From contig NZ_OBMQ01000018.1 of the NCBI RefSeq assembly GCF_900217795.1, forward strand, positions 1 through 64,000: a stretch of 64,000 bases of DNA, written 5' to 3'. The number at the start of each line of letters is the position of its first letter. Position 1 is the first letter of the stretch. Of this stretch, positions 26,018 to 34,862 are shown one piece after another. The position numbers and the translations under genes are program-made. The stretch comes from Ureibacillus xyleni. GTDB lineage: Bacteria > Bacillota > Bacilli > Bacillales_A > Planococcaceae. The notes under the pieces are model-generated. The model saw only the letters and a list, made by a program, of their open reading frames with translations. It ran no database searches and was not told the DNA's origin.

Positions 26018-26821
26018 TTGACGGAAGTTTATGCAGTTGCCATGAATAAAGGTGGGGTGGGGAAGACATCGCTTGTTTCAAATCTCGCAGGGGCGATTTC
26101 CATAAAAGAAGGAAAGAAAATTCTTATTATTGATACGGATGGGCAAGGGAATTCGTCCATTGCTTTTGGGTTAAATCCAAGTGAATTCGAAAACACCATT
26201 TATGATGTGCTCTTAGGTCATATTGAAGTGGAGCAAGTGATCGTCAATGTAAATGAATCTATTGATATTATCCCAGCTAACGAAGATATGAATTTCTTAG
26301 AATTTGATATTTTGCCAGACATTCAACATTACGACAAACCGTTTACATTATTAAAGCGTTCCATACAAGGGATTATAAATAACTATGATTACGTCTTTAT
26401 CGATACACCACCAAGTATGGGGTTAGTTGTCGGAAATGTCTTAGCAACCGCAGACAAGGTCATTATTCCGTTTGTCCCGGAAACATTTGGTGTGAAAGGG
26501 TTGATTCGAATTATCGGTGCAATCAATGATCTGAAACATCGTGAAAACCCGAATTTAGAAATTTTGGGGGTTGTCGGGATGATGGTCGATAGCAGGACGA
26601 TTCTTCATTCTGAAATGCTGCAACAAGCACGACGATTTTGTCTAGAAAATGAACTTCAAATGTTCGAAACGATTATTCCACGTTCCATTCGATTTGCGAA
26701 CAGTACGGCCTATGACGGGAAACCCGCAACGTTAACTCCTTCTAGTAACCCAATTGTGAAAGCTTATTTTGAATTAATGGATGAGGTGTTTGAATATGGC
26801 AAGACAAAGCAAAAGTCTTAG
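26018..26821 (+). CDS. parA: ParA-family partition ATPase
   Basis: A product of 267 residues. The deviant Walker A box KGGVGKTS lies at residues 11-18, switch I is DTDGQGNSS and Walker B is YVFIDTPPSMGL. There is no N-terminal DNA-binding extension, so it is of the small, type Ib or Soj-like class. It binds DNA non-specifically when loaded with ATP and moves plasmid or chromosome copies through its adaptor. The TTG start has AAGGTGG upstream. The next gene overlaps its end by 26 bases, and a repeat array stands in front. Confidence 0.9.
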   Translation: MTEVYAVAMNKGGVGKTSLVSNLAGAISIKEGKKILIIDTDGQGNSSIAFGLNPSEFENTIYDVLLGHIEVEQVIVNVNESIDIIPANEDMNFLEFDILPDIQHYDKPFTLLKRSIQGIINNYDYVFIDTPPSMGLVVGNVLATADKVIIPFVPETFGVKGLIRIIGAINDLKHRENPNLEILGVVGMMVDSRTILHSEMLQQARRFCLENELQMFETIIPRSIRFANSTAYDGKPATLTPSSNPIVKAYFELMDEVFEYGKTKQKS

Positions 26822-27152
26822 TAATGTGTTTGATAAATTTAATGAAAATCATAAAGTAGAAGAGGGAAGTAATGCACTAGAAAGTAATATTGCAAATGAA
26901 ACTCAAGTTGAACAAGAAGAAGTGACACTTAACACGCCAACAATTGAAGGGATCAAACAAGATCTGCTAAGCATGTATGAAGAAAAAACAAACAAGGAAA
27001 AAGTGGAAGATACGCATATACGAACGACCTTTTTATTTAAAAAAGACTTAGCGAACAGATTGGACATGCTCGCTAAAAATAAAAGAGGCTTCAAAACGAT
27101 GTTTATGAATAAAGCAATCGAGGCGTTATTGGAAGAGATGGAGAAGAAGTAA
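26796..27152 (+). CDS. Putative ribbon-helix-helix partition adaptor (ParB/omega-like role)
   Basis: A product of about 118 residues. The N-terminal 70 are polar and probably flexible. The C-terminal 45 look like a ribbon-helix-helix fold: a strand (HIRTTFLF), a helix (KKDLANRLDMLAKNKR) and a second helix (FKTMFMNKAIEALLEEME). The ATG at 26796 follows GAGGTG inside the end of parA, so the genes are coupled. Small proteins of this type bind repeat arrays and stimulate ParA in type Ib partition loci. The assignment rests on position and fold impression; no family name can be given. Confidence 0.7.
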   Translation: MARQSKSLSNVFDKFNENHKVEEGSNALESNIANETQVEQEEVTLNTPTIEGIKQDLLSMYEEKTNKEKVEDTHIRTTFLFKKDLANRLDMLAKNKRGFKTMFMNKAIEALLEEMEKK

Positions 27153-27306
27153 TTATCAAAGGTGTAATTTATTGAATAATCGATAGAAAACAAACCCCCA
27201 TCAAATTGTAAAATGTACCCTATAAGATAGACACTTAAAAAAAGTCTCTCTTATGGGGTACTTTTATTTATAATGAAAACAACTACAACTAAATGGAGCA
27301 TAACTT

Positions 27307-27732
27307 ATGTCAAAAATATTATTTACTGATCACGAACAGAATTTACTCAAGAAACACCCTTATGTCAAAGCGGTTAGTGATAAAGCAATTACTTATACAG
27401 ATGAATTTAAAGCGTTGGCGATTAAAGAATATAAAGAAGGAAAATTTCCACGTCAAATTTTTGAAGATGCAGGATTTGATATTGAAATCGTTGGGATAGA
27501 GCGTGCTAAATCAGCTTTAAAAAGATGGCGTGCAGCCTATCAAGAAAATGGGTTAGAAGGGCTTGAAGATTCACGTAAATATCATTCTGGACGTCCCCTT
27601 GAACGTGAACTAAGCATAGAAGAAAAGTATGCAAGATTAGAAGCACAAAACGCTTTATTACGTGCTGAAAATGAATTATTAAAAAAGATAGATTTAGCAG
27701 AAAGGTTGTTGGTGAAGAAAAAGAAACATTAA
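27307..27732 (+). CDS. IS150-type transposase OrfA
   Basis: A product of 141 residues. It has a helix-turn-helix region (TDEFKALAIKEYKEGKFPRQ and what follows) and a leucine-rich coiled coil near the end (ARLEAQNALLRAENELLKK). OrfA binds the element ends and supplies the N-terminal part of the OrfAB fusion. The slippery run AAAAAAG lies at 27681-27687. After a -1 shift there, the frame continues without a stop into orfB, as expected for programmed frameshifting. Confidence 0.85.
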   Translation: MSKILFTDHEQNLLKKHPYVKAVSDKAITYTDEFKALAIKEYKEGKFPRQIFEDAGFDIEIVGIERAKSALKRWRAAYQENGLEGLEDSRKYHSGRPLERELSIEEKYARLEAQNALLRAENELLKKIDLAERLLVKKKKH

Positions 27733-27791
27733 CATCAGAACAGAAATTTCTCTTAATTCATTATGTCATTGAAAAGCACAGCTTAAATCGC

Positions 27792-28639
27792 ATGGTGAGT
27801 TATCTTTGTGAATTAGTTGGGGTCTCTCGATCAGGTTATTATCGTTATTTTTCAGAAGAAGGACACCTTAATAGACAAGCCCGTAATCAAGCAGATGAAG
27901 AAGTAAAGGAAATTATATTAAAAGCGTACAATTTCCGTCGTCGTAAGAAAGGTGCACGTCAAATTAAAATGACGTTAGAAAACCAGTATCAGATTACATA
28001 TAACTTAAAACGAATTCGTCGCATTATGAAAAAATTTAATATTGTTTGCCCTATTCGTAAAGCAAATCCTTATCGAAGAATGGCGAAAGCAACGAAAGAA
28101 CATAGAACATTACCTAACCTATTAAATCGTGAATTCAAGCAAGGAATCGCTGGAAAAGTATTATTAACAGACATCACTTATTTAAGTTACGGAAAAGGGA
28201 AACGTGCCTATTTATCTACCATAAAAGATGCCCAAACCAATGAAATTCTAGCATACGAAGTGTCTGACAAAATAACACTAGATATCGCTCTAAACACAGT
28301 AAAGAAATTAAAGAAGAATGGTAGAAAACTAGCTGAGGGTGCATTCATCCACTCAGATCAAGGAGTTCATTATACCAGTCCCCAATTCCAAAAACTTGTG
28401 AAGAAAATAGGAATAGGTCAGTCAATGTCACGCCGCGGGAACTGTTGGGATAATGCCCCACAAGAATCCTTTTTTGGACATTTTAAAGATGAATCAGATT
28501 TGAAATCATGCGAAACATTAGAAGATGTAAAACAAGAGATTAAGAGTTATATGACCTACTATAATCATTATCGCGGTCAATGGAATTAAATAAGATGACG
28601 CCTGCACAATACAGACATCATCTTCTTCAAGTGGCTTAA
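27792..28639 (+). pseudogene. IS150-type transposase OrfB with C-terminal frameshift
   Basis: The integrase core is complete: first Asp in VLLTDITYLSY, second in AFIHSDQGVHY and Glu in DNAPQESFFGHFKDE. The frame stops at 28589 after YNHYRGQWN. In the next frame the bases continue as LNKMTPAQYRHHLLQVA and end at 28639, which is the usual end of this transposase. One base is therefore missing near 28586. In the -1 frame the coding region starts before 27792 and joins orfA through the slippery site. Loss of the last 17 residues may impair activity. Confidence 0.75.
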
Positions 28640-28802
28640 GAGTCTTTTTTAAAATGTCCTTTACAAAGGGTACACTTTATTGCAACATTTGATGGGGGTT
28701 CTTTCTTGATTCTTTATCTAATCCTAAATCTGTTGAGTAGAAAAGAAAAGTGAGAAAAAAAGGGGAGAATATAATAGGAAACTTGCTCTTCGATTGTTTG
28801 TA

Positions 28803-29426
28803 TTAACTAAACGGCTTTCTATTTTTCATTACTACCGCTAGTTGAATCGAATTTAAATCTTCTTCCTCATTCAACTTCTTAATAATATTGTGATAATCTT
28901 CTTCATTTCGATTTTGACTTAATTTATAGGATGCTTGAACTTCTTCTATTTTAATTTTAAATCCAATAGTGCCTTTGATTTGCTTTTTCGTTTCTGATGA
29001 GAGCTTTTCCCATAATACTGGATTTTCACGATGGCTTTCGTATTTTTTTAATAACAAAGTAAGGTAATCCTCTAACTCTTGCTCACTCATAACACTTGCC
29101 GTTCCGTAGACATGAACGGATTGGTAATTCCAAGTTGGGACGTTTTCATGGTTATACCAGGAGGAGGAAATGTAAGCGTGTGGGCCTTGAAACATGACAA
29201 GGGTCGAATCTTGTCCCGCACCAAACGTTTTCCATTGAGGATTGGCATAAGCCATATGTCCAGCTATGTAATCATCATCCCCGTTTTTAATTAAGTCCAT
29301 CGGTATATGCGTAGCAATCGGCTTTCCATTTTCTGTTGTTACAATGGTTCCAAAAGAGTTCATTCGAATAAATTCGCTAATTTCATCAAAGTCGGTTACT
29401 TGAAAATACTTTGGGATAAACATCAT
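28803..29426 (-). CDS. PaiB-like FMN-binding protein
   Basis: A product of 207 residues. The PaiB family signature is visible in GPHAYISSSWYNHENVPTWN and in the N-terminal FGTIVTTENGKPIATHIP. In B. subtilis PaiB is linked to negative control of sporulation and degradative enzymes. Related proteins are split-barrel flavin-binding proteins. No paiA-like acetyltransferase is next to it. Two ATG codons follow AGGAGTGAC, so the start is uncertain by one codon. Expression unit of one gene. Confidence 0.85.
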   Translation of the reverse strand: MMFIPKYFQVTDFDEISEFIRMNSFGTIVTTENGKPIATHIPMDLIKNGDDDYIAGHMAYANPQWKTFGAGQDSTLVMFQGPHAYISSSWYNHENVPTWNYQSVHVYGTASVMSEQELEDYLTLLLKKYESHRENPVLWEKLSSETKKQIKGTIGFKIKIEEVQASYKLSQNRNEEDYHNIIKKLNEEEDLNSIQLAVVMKNRKPFS

Positions 29427-29778
29427 GTCACTCCTTTTTCTCTGCGTATTCCTTCAACTAATTATATTAAATCCCTAACAAAAAGATAGAATTGTAACTA
29501 TTGGAGTGTATAAAATTATCTATCAAATAAAACTAAAATGCCTGAACGCTGTATATTACCGAGTTCAGACTTTCTTAGCTTTAGGAATTATATTCTACTT
29601 AACATAGTAACCTGAGAGTTTCGGAAGATCGTTTGAAACGATTCTTCCATCTATGAGTATTTCGGGGGCGAGTAGAACAGAAAAGACTAGAATAGATTAA
29701 AAAAGTTTGGCGAAGAAAAGGGGAGAAAAGTATAGAAATAACTTCACATCCATTTAGAAAAGGTTAACCATTTAAAGA
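29427..29778. other. Gap without recognisable gene
   Basis: About 350 bases between the PaiB-like gene start and the terminator of the sigma/anti-sigma operon. I see no open frame with a ribosome site, no repeat of the TATTAC family and no hairpin of note. It should contain the promoter of the PaiB-like gene near 29430-29480. Confidence 0.5.
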
Positions 29779-29812
29779 GGAAGCCATGACAAAATTCGTG
29801 ATAGTAGCTTCC
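29779..29812 (-). terminator. Terminator of the sigma/anti-sigma operon
   Basis: GGAAGC (29779-29784) and GCTTCC (29807-29812) form a short stem, with a CTCTTT tract on the minus strand. It lies four bases after the stop of the anti-sigma gene. Confidence 0.5.
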
Positions 29813-29816
29813 GACC

Positions 29817-30758
29817 TTAATAATTGTCAATAACTCCTCCTAATGAGGAAGCTTTTATAATAGGGTTTTTCATGATGTCTAAAAGTTCATCCCTCGTTCC
29901 ATAAACGACTATCCCTAAAATCTCTACATCCTCTATTTTTTTATTTTTCATCGTGTTGTAAGCGTTCTGGTGATCTTCAGAAAGACTGGTTTGTAGTAAC
30001 TTTAAGAAATTCTCATATTCAAATTCCAAATCAGTGTTAGATAAATATGGAGAATTGATTGAAAAGCCTAACGCATGATGTTCCCGAATAAATGTTGAAG
30101 ACCAATCGTTTTCTTTTGCTTCTTGTTGGAACGTGTTTAATTGGCTCTTGCTGTAGGTGTTTAACCAAAACCAGGTCATTTCTGGTAGCTTAAACAAAGG
30201 CAAATCATTTAGTTTGTAGGGTTTATCAAAGGAGAGTGCGACTTCATATAGGTTATCTCCTTGCATATTTTTCAACAGTTCCTCATCGTTTTTGTATTTT
30301 TTATATTGAACATTTGGATGGAAAAACATCATTTCTCGCCAACCATTTTCTTTATAAGAGAATTGCCAATCCTCTCCGGTAATTCCGATGCCGCCACCTG
30401 AACCTCTTGATATCAAAACTGATGGAAGTAGACCAAATGAATATTGTTTTTGTTCGATGACGATGGATTTGTATTTAAAGTCTTTTGAAATTTTATAGTT
30501 GCTTGTTCCTCCGAGTAGTCCTCTTGAATCGACGGTTTCACTAATATAGCCATTCGGGGTGCTAAGACGCACATAGGCATCCCACTTTTTAAAGGCCTTT
30601 TCGCTATAATGTGCAGAAATGGCGAAATTGGCTAAGCTTAACACAATAAAGACCACTAAAGATACTAGGATAATGGTAATGAGCGTTTTTATTTTCCCTT
30701 TTTTTATCGCCTTTTTAATTTTTTTCTCATCAAACATTTCATCTGGAAATTCATTCAT
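29817..30758 (-). CDS. Putative anti-sigma factor with sigma-regulator N- and C-terminal domains
   Basis: A product of 313 residues with a cytoplasmic N-terminal tail (about 25 residues), one membrane helix (residues 27-48) and a large extracytoplasmic part. The layout and the GWREMMFFHPN and YGTRDEL segments resemble the Sigma_reg_N/Sigma_reg_C proteins that accompany ECF sigma factors in Bacillus. It would hold the sigma factor at the membrane until a signal arrives. The start overlaps the end of the sigma gene by eight bases. Signal unknown. Confidence 0.75.
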   Translation of the reverse strand: MNEFPDEMFDEKKIKKAIKKGKIKTLITIILVSLVVFIVLSLANFAISAHYSEKAFKKWDAYVRLSTPNGYISETVDSRGLLGGTSNYKISKDFKYKSIVIEQKQYSFGLLPSVLISRGSGGGIGITGEDWQFSYKENGWREMMFFHPNVQYKKYKNDEELLKNMQGDNLYEVALSFDKPYKLNDLPLFKLPEMTWFWLNTYSKSQLNTFQQEAKENDWSSTFIREHHALGFSINSPYLSNTDLEFEYENFLKLLQTSLSEDHQNAYNTMKNKKIEDVEILGIVVYGTRDELLDIMKNPIIKASSLGGVIDNY

Positions 30759-31257
30759 GAAGATCCCTCCACTTCTTTTGAAACTCTTTTCTTGCTCGAA
30801 ATAAATACGTTCGAATGGTTTCTTCCTTCATTCCTAGTAATAGTGCGATTTCTTTATAACTAAGTTCAAGTTCATATTTTAATAGTAAAAGCTGCTTATA
30901 GATTTCTTGAATACGCTCTAAAGTCATTGCAATTTCATGGTTCATTTCGATATGTAATACACTTAGTTCGGTATCCTGGTCATTTGCAAAATTTCCCCAG
31001 AAGCGATCATCATCAACTTGGATTGCTTGTTCTTTTCCTTTTTTCTTTAACATTTTTTTAAATTCATTCATTGAAATGGAGAATATGTAAGCAAGAGCTT
31101 TATCTGAAGAAACGCCGCTACTATAAGCGATGAATTTTGTATAACTTTCTTGCACAATATCTTCTGCATCTTCATGGGTACAGCCGTTCTTCTTCAAGTA
31201 AAAATAAATCATTTTGGCTTGTTTATTGTATATTTCCAATAAAAGCTTTGAATCCAT
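30751..31257 (-). CDS. ECF-family RNA polymerase sigma factor
   Basis: A product of 168 residues. Region 2 is seen in GCTHEDAEDIVQESYTKFI and region 4 in LELSYKEIALLLGMKEETIR, the helix-turn-helix that reads the -35 element. The spacing and length fit group IV (ECF) sigma factors. GGAGG precedes the ATG. It is coupled to the membrane anti-sigma gene behind it. Autoregulation is usual for such pairs, but I could not pick out a clear ECF promoter in front of it. Confidence 0.9.
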   Translation of the reverse strand: MDSKLLLEIYNKQAKMIYFYLKKNGCTHEDAEDIVQESYTKFIAYSSGVSSDKALAYIFSISMNEFKKMLKKKGKEQAIQVDDDRFWGNFANDQDTELSVLHIEMNHEIAMTLERIQEIYKQLLLLKYELELSYKEIALLLGMKEETIRTYLFRARKEFQKKWRDLHE

Positions 31258-31347
31258 AGCTCCTCCTTTCTAACGTCTTCAATAATATAGAGTTCTTTAC
31301 CTTAAAAAAGTTTACAGCAACAGAAAAAATTATGGTAAATTAAAAAA

Positions 31348-31371
31348 GCTATTCTCCATTGAAGAATAGCC
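31348..31371 (-). terminator. Terminator of the alpha/beta hydrolase gene
   Basis: AGCTATTCT and AGAATAGC form a tight stem with a five-base loop, followed on the minus strand by TTTTTTAA. It lies just behind the hydrolase stop at 31385. Confidence 0.85.
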
Positions 31372-31384
31372 CCCGAATAATCAT

Positions 31385-32209
31385 TCAATTTATTTGCTTC
31401 TCAAATAGCGATACGCCTTCATATGATTTAATGGGGTGTCCCTCAAAAAAATCAAGAATCATCTCATTAAATATATCCTTTTCCATCGCGCTTATTGGAT
31501 CAAACGCATCTTTAACTAAAGCAAGCGTGGCATTGGGTAGATGGTTAAAGAGAATTTGCGAACCTATTCGTTCATCTACACCCATCACTTTTCGATCGCC
31601 ACCCATGACCAAAGTTGGGACAGTGATCTGTTTTAATTCGTTTGTATGAGTCGGAAATTCAGAGTTCTTAGCTAGGATCAACATTTCTTTATCAAAGGTA
31701 AACGAATCTCGTAATATCTTCTTCGTGAATTCATCTTTACCATAGACTTTCAGCATCAAGTTAATAATTGTATCATAGGACATCATTTTGAAAATTATAT
31801 TGGACGCCTTCAATACCCAGCCGGATATCTTTGTCGGGACTTCGCTGTAACCATTTGATAACACTAATTTATCAATATATTCAGGGTACTTTGACGCGAA
31901 AAGTTGAGCTGTTACGGAACCATAAGATAATCCAACAAGATGAGTTTTCGTTATCTTGAGTGCGTCTAAAACATTTTTTACATCTTCAGCCATGACTCTT
32001 GCGGTAAATTTATTGTCAGGGAAGGTTTTTGTAGAACTTCCGTGTCCCCGCAAATCCAACATAATCATTTTATATTTGGGGGAAAAAAAGTCTATTTGCG
32101 GTGCCCACATCTTCCAACTGGCTCCTAATCCATGGAGAAACAAAATTGGAACCCCGTGCCCCCTTACTTCATAATGTATTTGGACGTTATCAAATTCCAC
32201 TTTCGGCAT
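31385..32209 (-). CDS. Alpha/beta-hydrolase fold protein with an atypical catalytic histidine region
   Basis: A product of 274 residues. It has the oxyanion HG motif (LFLHGLGASWKMW), the nucleophile elbow GLSYGSV and the DLRGHGSS segment, all typical of the family (esterases, haloperoxidase-like and C-C hydrolases). The acid is probably the Asp in VMGGDRKVMG. Where the catalytic His normally lies the sequence reads ALVKDAFDPIS, with no His. The family pattern there is usually of the form xxxHxxx. It may thus be catalytically altered or use another residue. It is a single gene; ribosome site GAGGTAAACT. Confidence 0.8.
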   Translation of the reverse strand: MPKVEFDNVQIHYEVRGHGVPILFLHGLGASWKMWAPQIDFFSPKYKMIMLDLRGHGSSTKTFPDNKFTARVMAEDVKNVLDALKITKTHLVGLSYGSVTAQLFASKYPEYIDKLVLSNGYSEVPTKISGWVLKASNIIFKMMSYDTIINLMLKVYGKDEFTKKILRDSFTFDKEMLILAKNSEFPTHTNELKQITVPTLVMGGDRKVMGVDERIGSQILFNHLPNATLALVKDAFDPISAMEKDIFNEMILDFFEGHPIKSYEGVSLFEKQIN

Positions 32210-32336
32210 AGTTTACCTCGTTATTTTTTAATAATAATTCATAAAGAAGAATTCTGTATCGAAAGGGATTCTTCCTTTAGAAAAGACACTTTTATTATTT
32301 CAGAAAAGCGCTTGATTGCAATATAAAGGACTTGGT

Positions 32337-32763
32337 AATGTATTACATCTAAGTATTACAATTCAGTATTACGTATTAGTATTATATCCAAATATTACAA
32401 TTCAATATTACATATTAGTATTACATCTAAGTATTACAATTCAATATTACGTATTAGTATTACATCCAAATATTACAATTTAATATTACATATTAGTATT
32501 ACATCTAAGTATTACAATTCAATATTACGTATTAGTATTACATCCAAATATTACAATTTAATATTACATATTAGTATTACATCTAAGTATTACAATTCAA
32601 TATTACGTATTAGTATTACATCCAAATATTACAATTTAATATTACATATTAGTATTACATCTAAGTATTACAATTCAATATTACGTATTAGTATTACATC
32701 CAAATATTACAATTCAGTATTACGTATTAGTGTTACAGCTAAGTATTACATTTAACTATTACG
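32337..32763. repeat. 13-bp tandem array 5, about 33 units with 39/78-bp superrepeat
   Basis: Units TATTACATCTAAG, TATTACAATTCAA and TATTACGTATTAG form 39-bp blocks that alternate between two versions, giving a 78-bp period. The block structure is homologous to arrays 3 and 4. It fills most of the gap between the hydrolase gene and ridA. All units have the same orientation as in arrays 1-4. Confidence 0.95.
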
Positions 32764-32780
32764 TTAGTGGAGATGGGGAA

Positions 32781-33222
32781 TTAAGTGATTTTTGGGCTAA
32801 ATTTATCGATATTACCTTGATTCACGTCCAATCCGATCTCCTTACAAGCCCATGCATCAATTTCTACTTTAAATGTTGGAGCTGCTAGTGCGACTACATA
32901 AATCATTGTTGTACATGGGAGATGGTTCCCAAGAAAATCGCCAATTAGTTTTCTTCGTTGTTCGGCTTCAAAGTCACCAACTAAGTAGAAGACCATTTTA
33001 GTTAAATCTTCAATTTCCATCTCAGCCGTCTCAAGATTTTTCTTGATGTTTTCTAATGCCAATTGTAGTTGCTCTAAAGGGTTTTCTGGTACAGTGCCGT
33101 CTAGTCGCATGCCGATTTGTCCCGATAAATTCAGCCATCGATTTGGACCTGTTACTTCTATTTGGTGTACATAGGGAGCTACTGGATTATGAATTGTCTG
33201 CTGGATTTCTTGAAATTTTCAT
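32781..33222 (-). pseudogene. RidA/YjgF-family gene with an N-terminal frameshift
   Basis: From 33110 the frame reads MRLDGTVPENPLEQLQLALE, clearly the body of a RidA-type enamine deaminase. The same frame continues upstream as APYVHQIEVTGPNRWLNLSG with no start codon. An ATG with a good AAAGGATGA site lies at 33222 but in another frame. Removing one A from ATGAAAATTTC joins them as MKFQEIQQTIHNPVAPY. So there is a one-base insertion near 33216, or a sequencing error. If real, only a truncated product could form. RidA clears reactive enamines from PLP enzymes. Confidence 0.7.
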
Positions 33223-33335
33223 TTTACTCATCCTTTGCGGCATTATTTTTTCAAATTGCGGGTGATAATGCTTTCCCCATAAATAAAGACGCTAACCCAT
33301 TTTCTAGGATAGCGCCTCTTAGGTGGGGACACGTA

Positions 33336-33524
33336 TTATTGCAAGCGCTCGAGGTCTTGATATTCTTGCATAAATGGACCACTATTCGCAACGGCTGAGT
33401 GATAGAGTGCTTTAATCGCTAAATTTTTCTCTAAGCCCATTTCTTTTTTTATTTTCTTTAACTCATCATGCAGTTCACGGTGCTCATTAATTAATTTCGT
33501 CATTGTTTTTTTACTATATTTCAT
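33336..33524 (-). CDS. Small hypothetical protein coupled to an rRNA methyltransferase gene
   Basis: A product of 62 residues, helical and charged, beginning MKYSKKTMTKLINEHRELHD. I do not recognise a family. Its ATG overlaps the stop of the methyltransferase gene (ATGA), so it is co-translated with it. It ends near the convergent weak hairpin GCTA/TAGC (33291-33311). Two helices with heptad-like spacing suggest a small dimer, but this is only an impression. Confidence 0.6.
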   Translation of the reverse strand: MKYSKKTMTKLINEHRELHDELKKIKKEMGLEKNLAIKALYHSAVANSGPFMQEYQDLERLQ

Positions 33525-34726
33525 AGGTTCACATCCATTACTTTGATAAACACAACTTTTAAATAATTAAATTCAGGAAAGTTGTGTGGGACCGTAAAAT
33601 CTTCAGGTAACTGATGCTCTTCTACAATTTTGTAACGTGTATTTGTTTCTTTAAAGGCTTTATCAATAAATGTTTTGAACTTTTTCATGTTAAAGCTCGC
33701 ATTATTTGTGGATGCAATAATTAATCCACCTTCATTGGTGATTTTGAGGGCATCTTTTAATAACTTTGGATAGTCTTTCGCTGTACTGAATGTCATTTTT
33801 TTCGTGCGTGCAAAGCTTGGTGGATCCAATACAACAACATCAAATTTTAACTCATGACGTGCTGCATAACTAAAGTAATCAAAAACATTCATAACCTTAA
33901 TGTCTTGGGTATGATAGTCAATGTCATTTACTTCAAATTGTTGAATCGTTTTCGGTAAGCTTCTTTTCGCTAAGTCAACACTTGTTGTTCCGGTAGAGCC
34001 ACCAAGAACGGCAGCGACCGAAAATGCGCCTGTATAAGAAAACGTATTGAGCACCGTTTTTCCTTCAGAATATTTATCGCGTAATGCTTTTCGAACATTT
34101 CGTTGATCCAAGAATATACCTGTCATCGCGTCGTCATTTAAGTCCACCGCAAATTTCATCTTGTTTTCCAACACGATTAACGGGAATTCGCCTTTTTCCC
34201 CCGATACGTAATCATCTTGCTTTACATATTGGCCATTGGTATTAAAGCGTAATTTTTCATAAACTCCTCGTGTCTGTACGACTTCATCTAGTGCATGATA
34301 GATGTCTTCCTGGAATGAATAAATCCCTTCACTATACCAACTCACCATATAAAAGCCGTTGAAGAAATCGATGGTTAACCCCCCAATTCCATCGCCTTCC
34401 CCATTAAATACTCGAAAAGCCGTTGTATCTTCTGATGCAAACAGATTGGCCCGTTTTTCTACAGCTTCTCTAATTTTTTTCGCAAAAAACTTCTTGTCGA
34501 TTTGTTCTTTTTCTTTACGTGTTAACACCCAGCCAATGCCTTTATTTTGTGTACCATAATACCCTGTTGCAATATAGCCGCCACTTTTATCGACCAAATG
34601 CAATAAGTTTCCTTCTTCTAACGGAATGTCTGGCGTTTCAATGGCATCTTTTAAAATTAATGGATAGCCGTTTGTAATATCTTTAATGGATTTGGATTGT
34701 AATTGTACTTTTCTTAACTGTTTCAT
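33521..34726 (-). CDS. RlmI-like class I SAM-dependent rRNA methyltransferase
   Basis: A product of 401 residues. The N-terminal 80 form a PUA-type RNA-binding domain. The SAM motif I is NTFSYTGAFSVAA, and the catalytic motif IV region is VVVLDPPSFARTK. This matches the RlmI/YxjB-like group that makes 5-methylcytosine in 23S rRNA, though exact target is not certain. It starts an operon with the 62-residue protein. The start is a plain ATG with a weak AAGGATGAC site. Confidence 0.85.
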   Translation of the reverse strand: MKQLRKVQLQSKSIKDITNGYPLILKDAIETPDIPLEEGNLLHLVDKSGGYIATGYYGTQNKGIGWVLTRKEKEQIDKKFFAKKIREAVEKRANLFASEDTTAFRVFNGEGDGIGGLTIDFFNGFYMVSWYSEGIYSFQEDIYHALDEVVQTRGVYEKLRFNTNGQYVKQDDYVSGEKGEFPLIVLENKMKFAVDLNDDAMTGIFLDQRNVRKALRDKYSEGKTVLNTFSYTGAFSVAAVLGGSTGTTSVDLAKRSLPKTIQQFEVNDIDYHTQDIKVMNVFDYFSYAARHELKFDVVVLDPPSFARTKKMTFSTAKDYPKLLKDALKITNEGGLIIASTNNASFNMKKFKTFIDKAFKETNTRYKIVEEHQLPEDFTVPHNFPEFNYLKVVFIKVMDVNL

Positions 34727-34862
34727 TTAGTCATCCTTCATATGTTTAATCTGTTCATTATGCCACTTTTTATCGAAATTTGCGAAAAAAAGTTTGAGAT
34801 TACTCAATCGATAAAATTATTGGTTCGTGTGATATAACCTATACTTGGTTTTAGAGAATTCC

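Larger units (their letters stand above)
27214..28674 (+). mobile_element. IS3-family (IS150-like) insertion sequence
   Basis: About 1.46 kb with matching ends: TGTACCCTATAAGATAGACA at the left and TGTACCCTTTGTAAAGGACA read inward from the right. TG...CA termini, two overlapping-phase genes and a DDE transposase are typical of the family. An A6G slippery run for -1 frameshifting is at 27681-27687. No flanking direct repeat is obvious. The transposase end is frameshifted, so this copy may be inactive. Confidence 0.85.
27193..28700. repeat. Inverted repeat enclosing the IS element (probable split parA-operon terminator)
   Basis: AACCCCCATCAAAT (27193-27206) and ATTTGATGGGGGTT (28687-28700) are perfect 14-bp inverted partners, with CTTTCTT after the right arm. 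They enclose the IS3-type element. They could be the two arms of a terminator of the parA operon into whose loop the element inserted, or else an outer part of the element itself. No clear target duplication decides between the two. Confidence 0.55.

Noticed and set aside
27193-28700. Target-site duplication for the IS element
   Set aside because: No matching 3-5 bp direct repeat is found at either pair of possible ends.
15974-32763. Tandem arrays as CRISPR loci
   Set aside because: Units are contiguous 13-bp or 39-bp repeats without unique spacers, and no cas genes are present.
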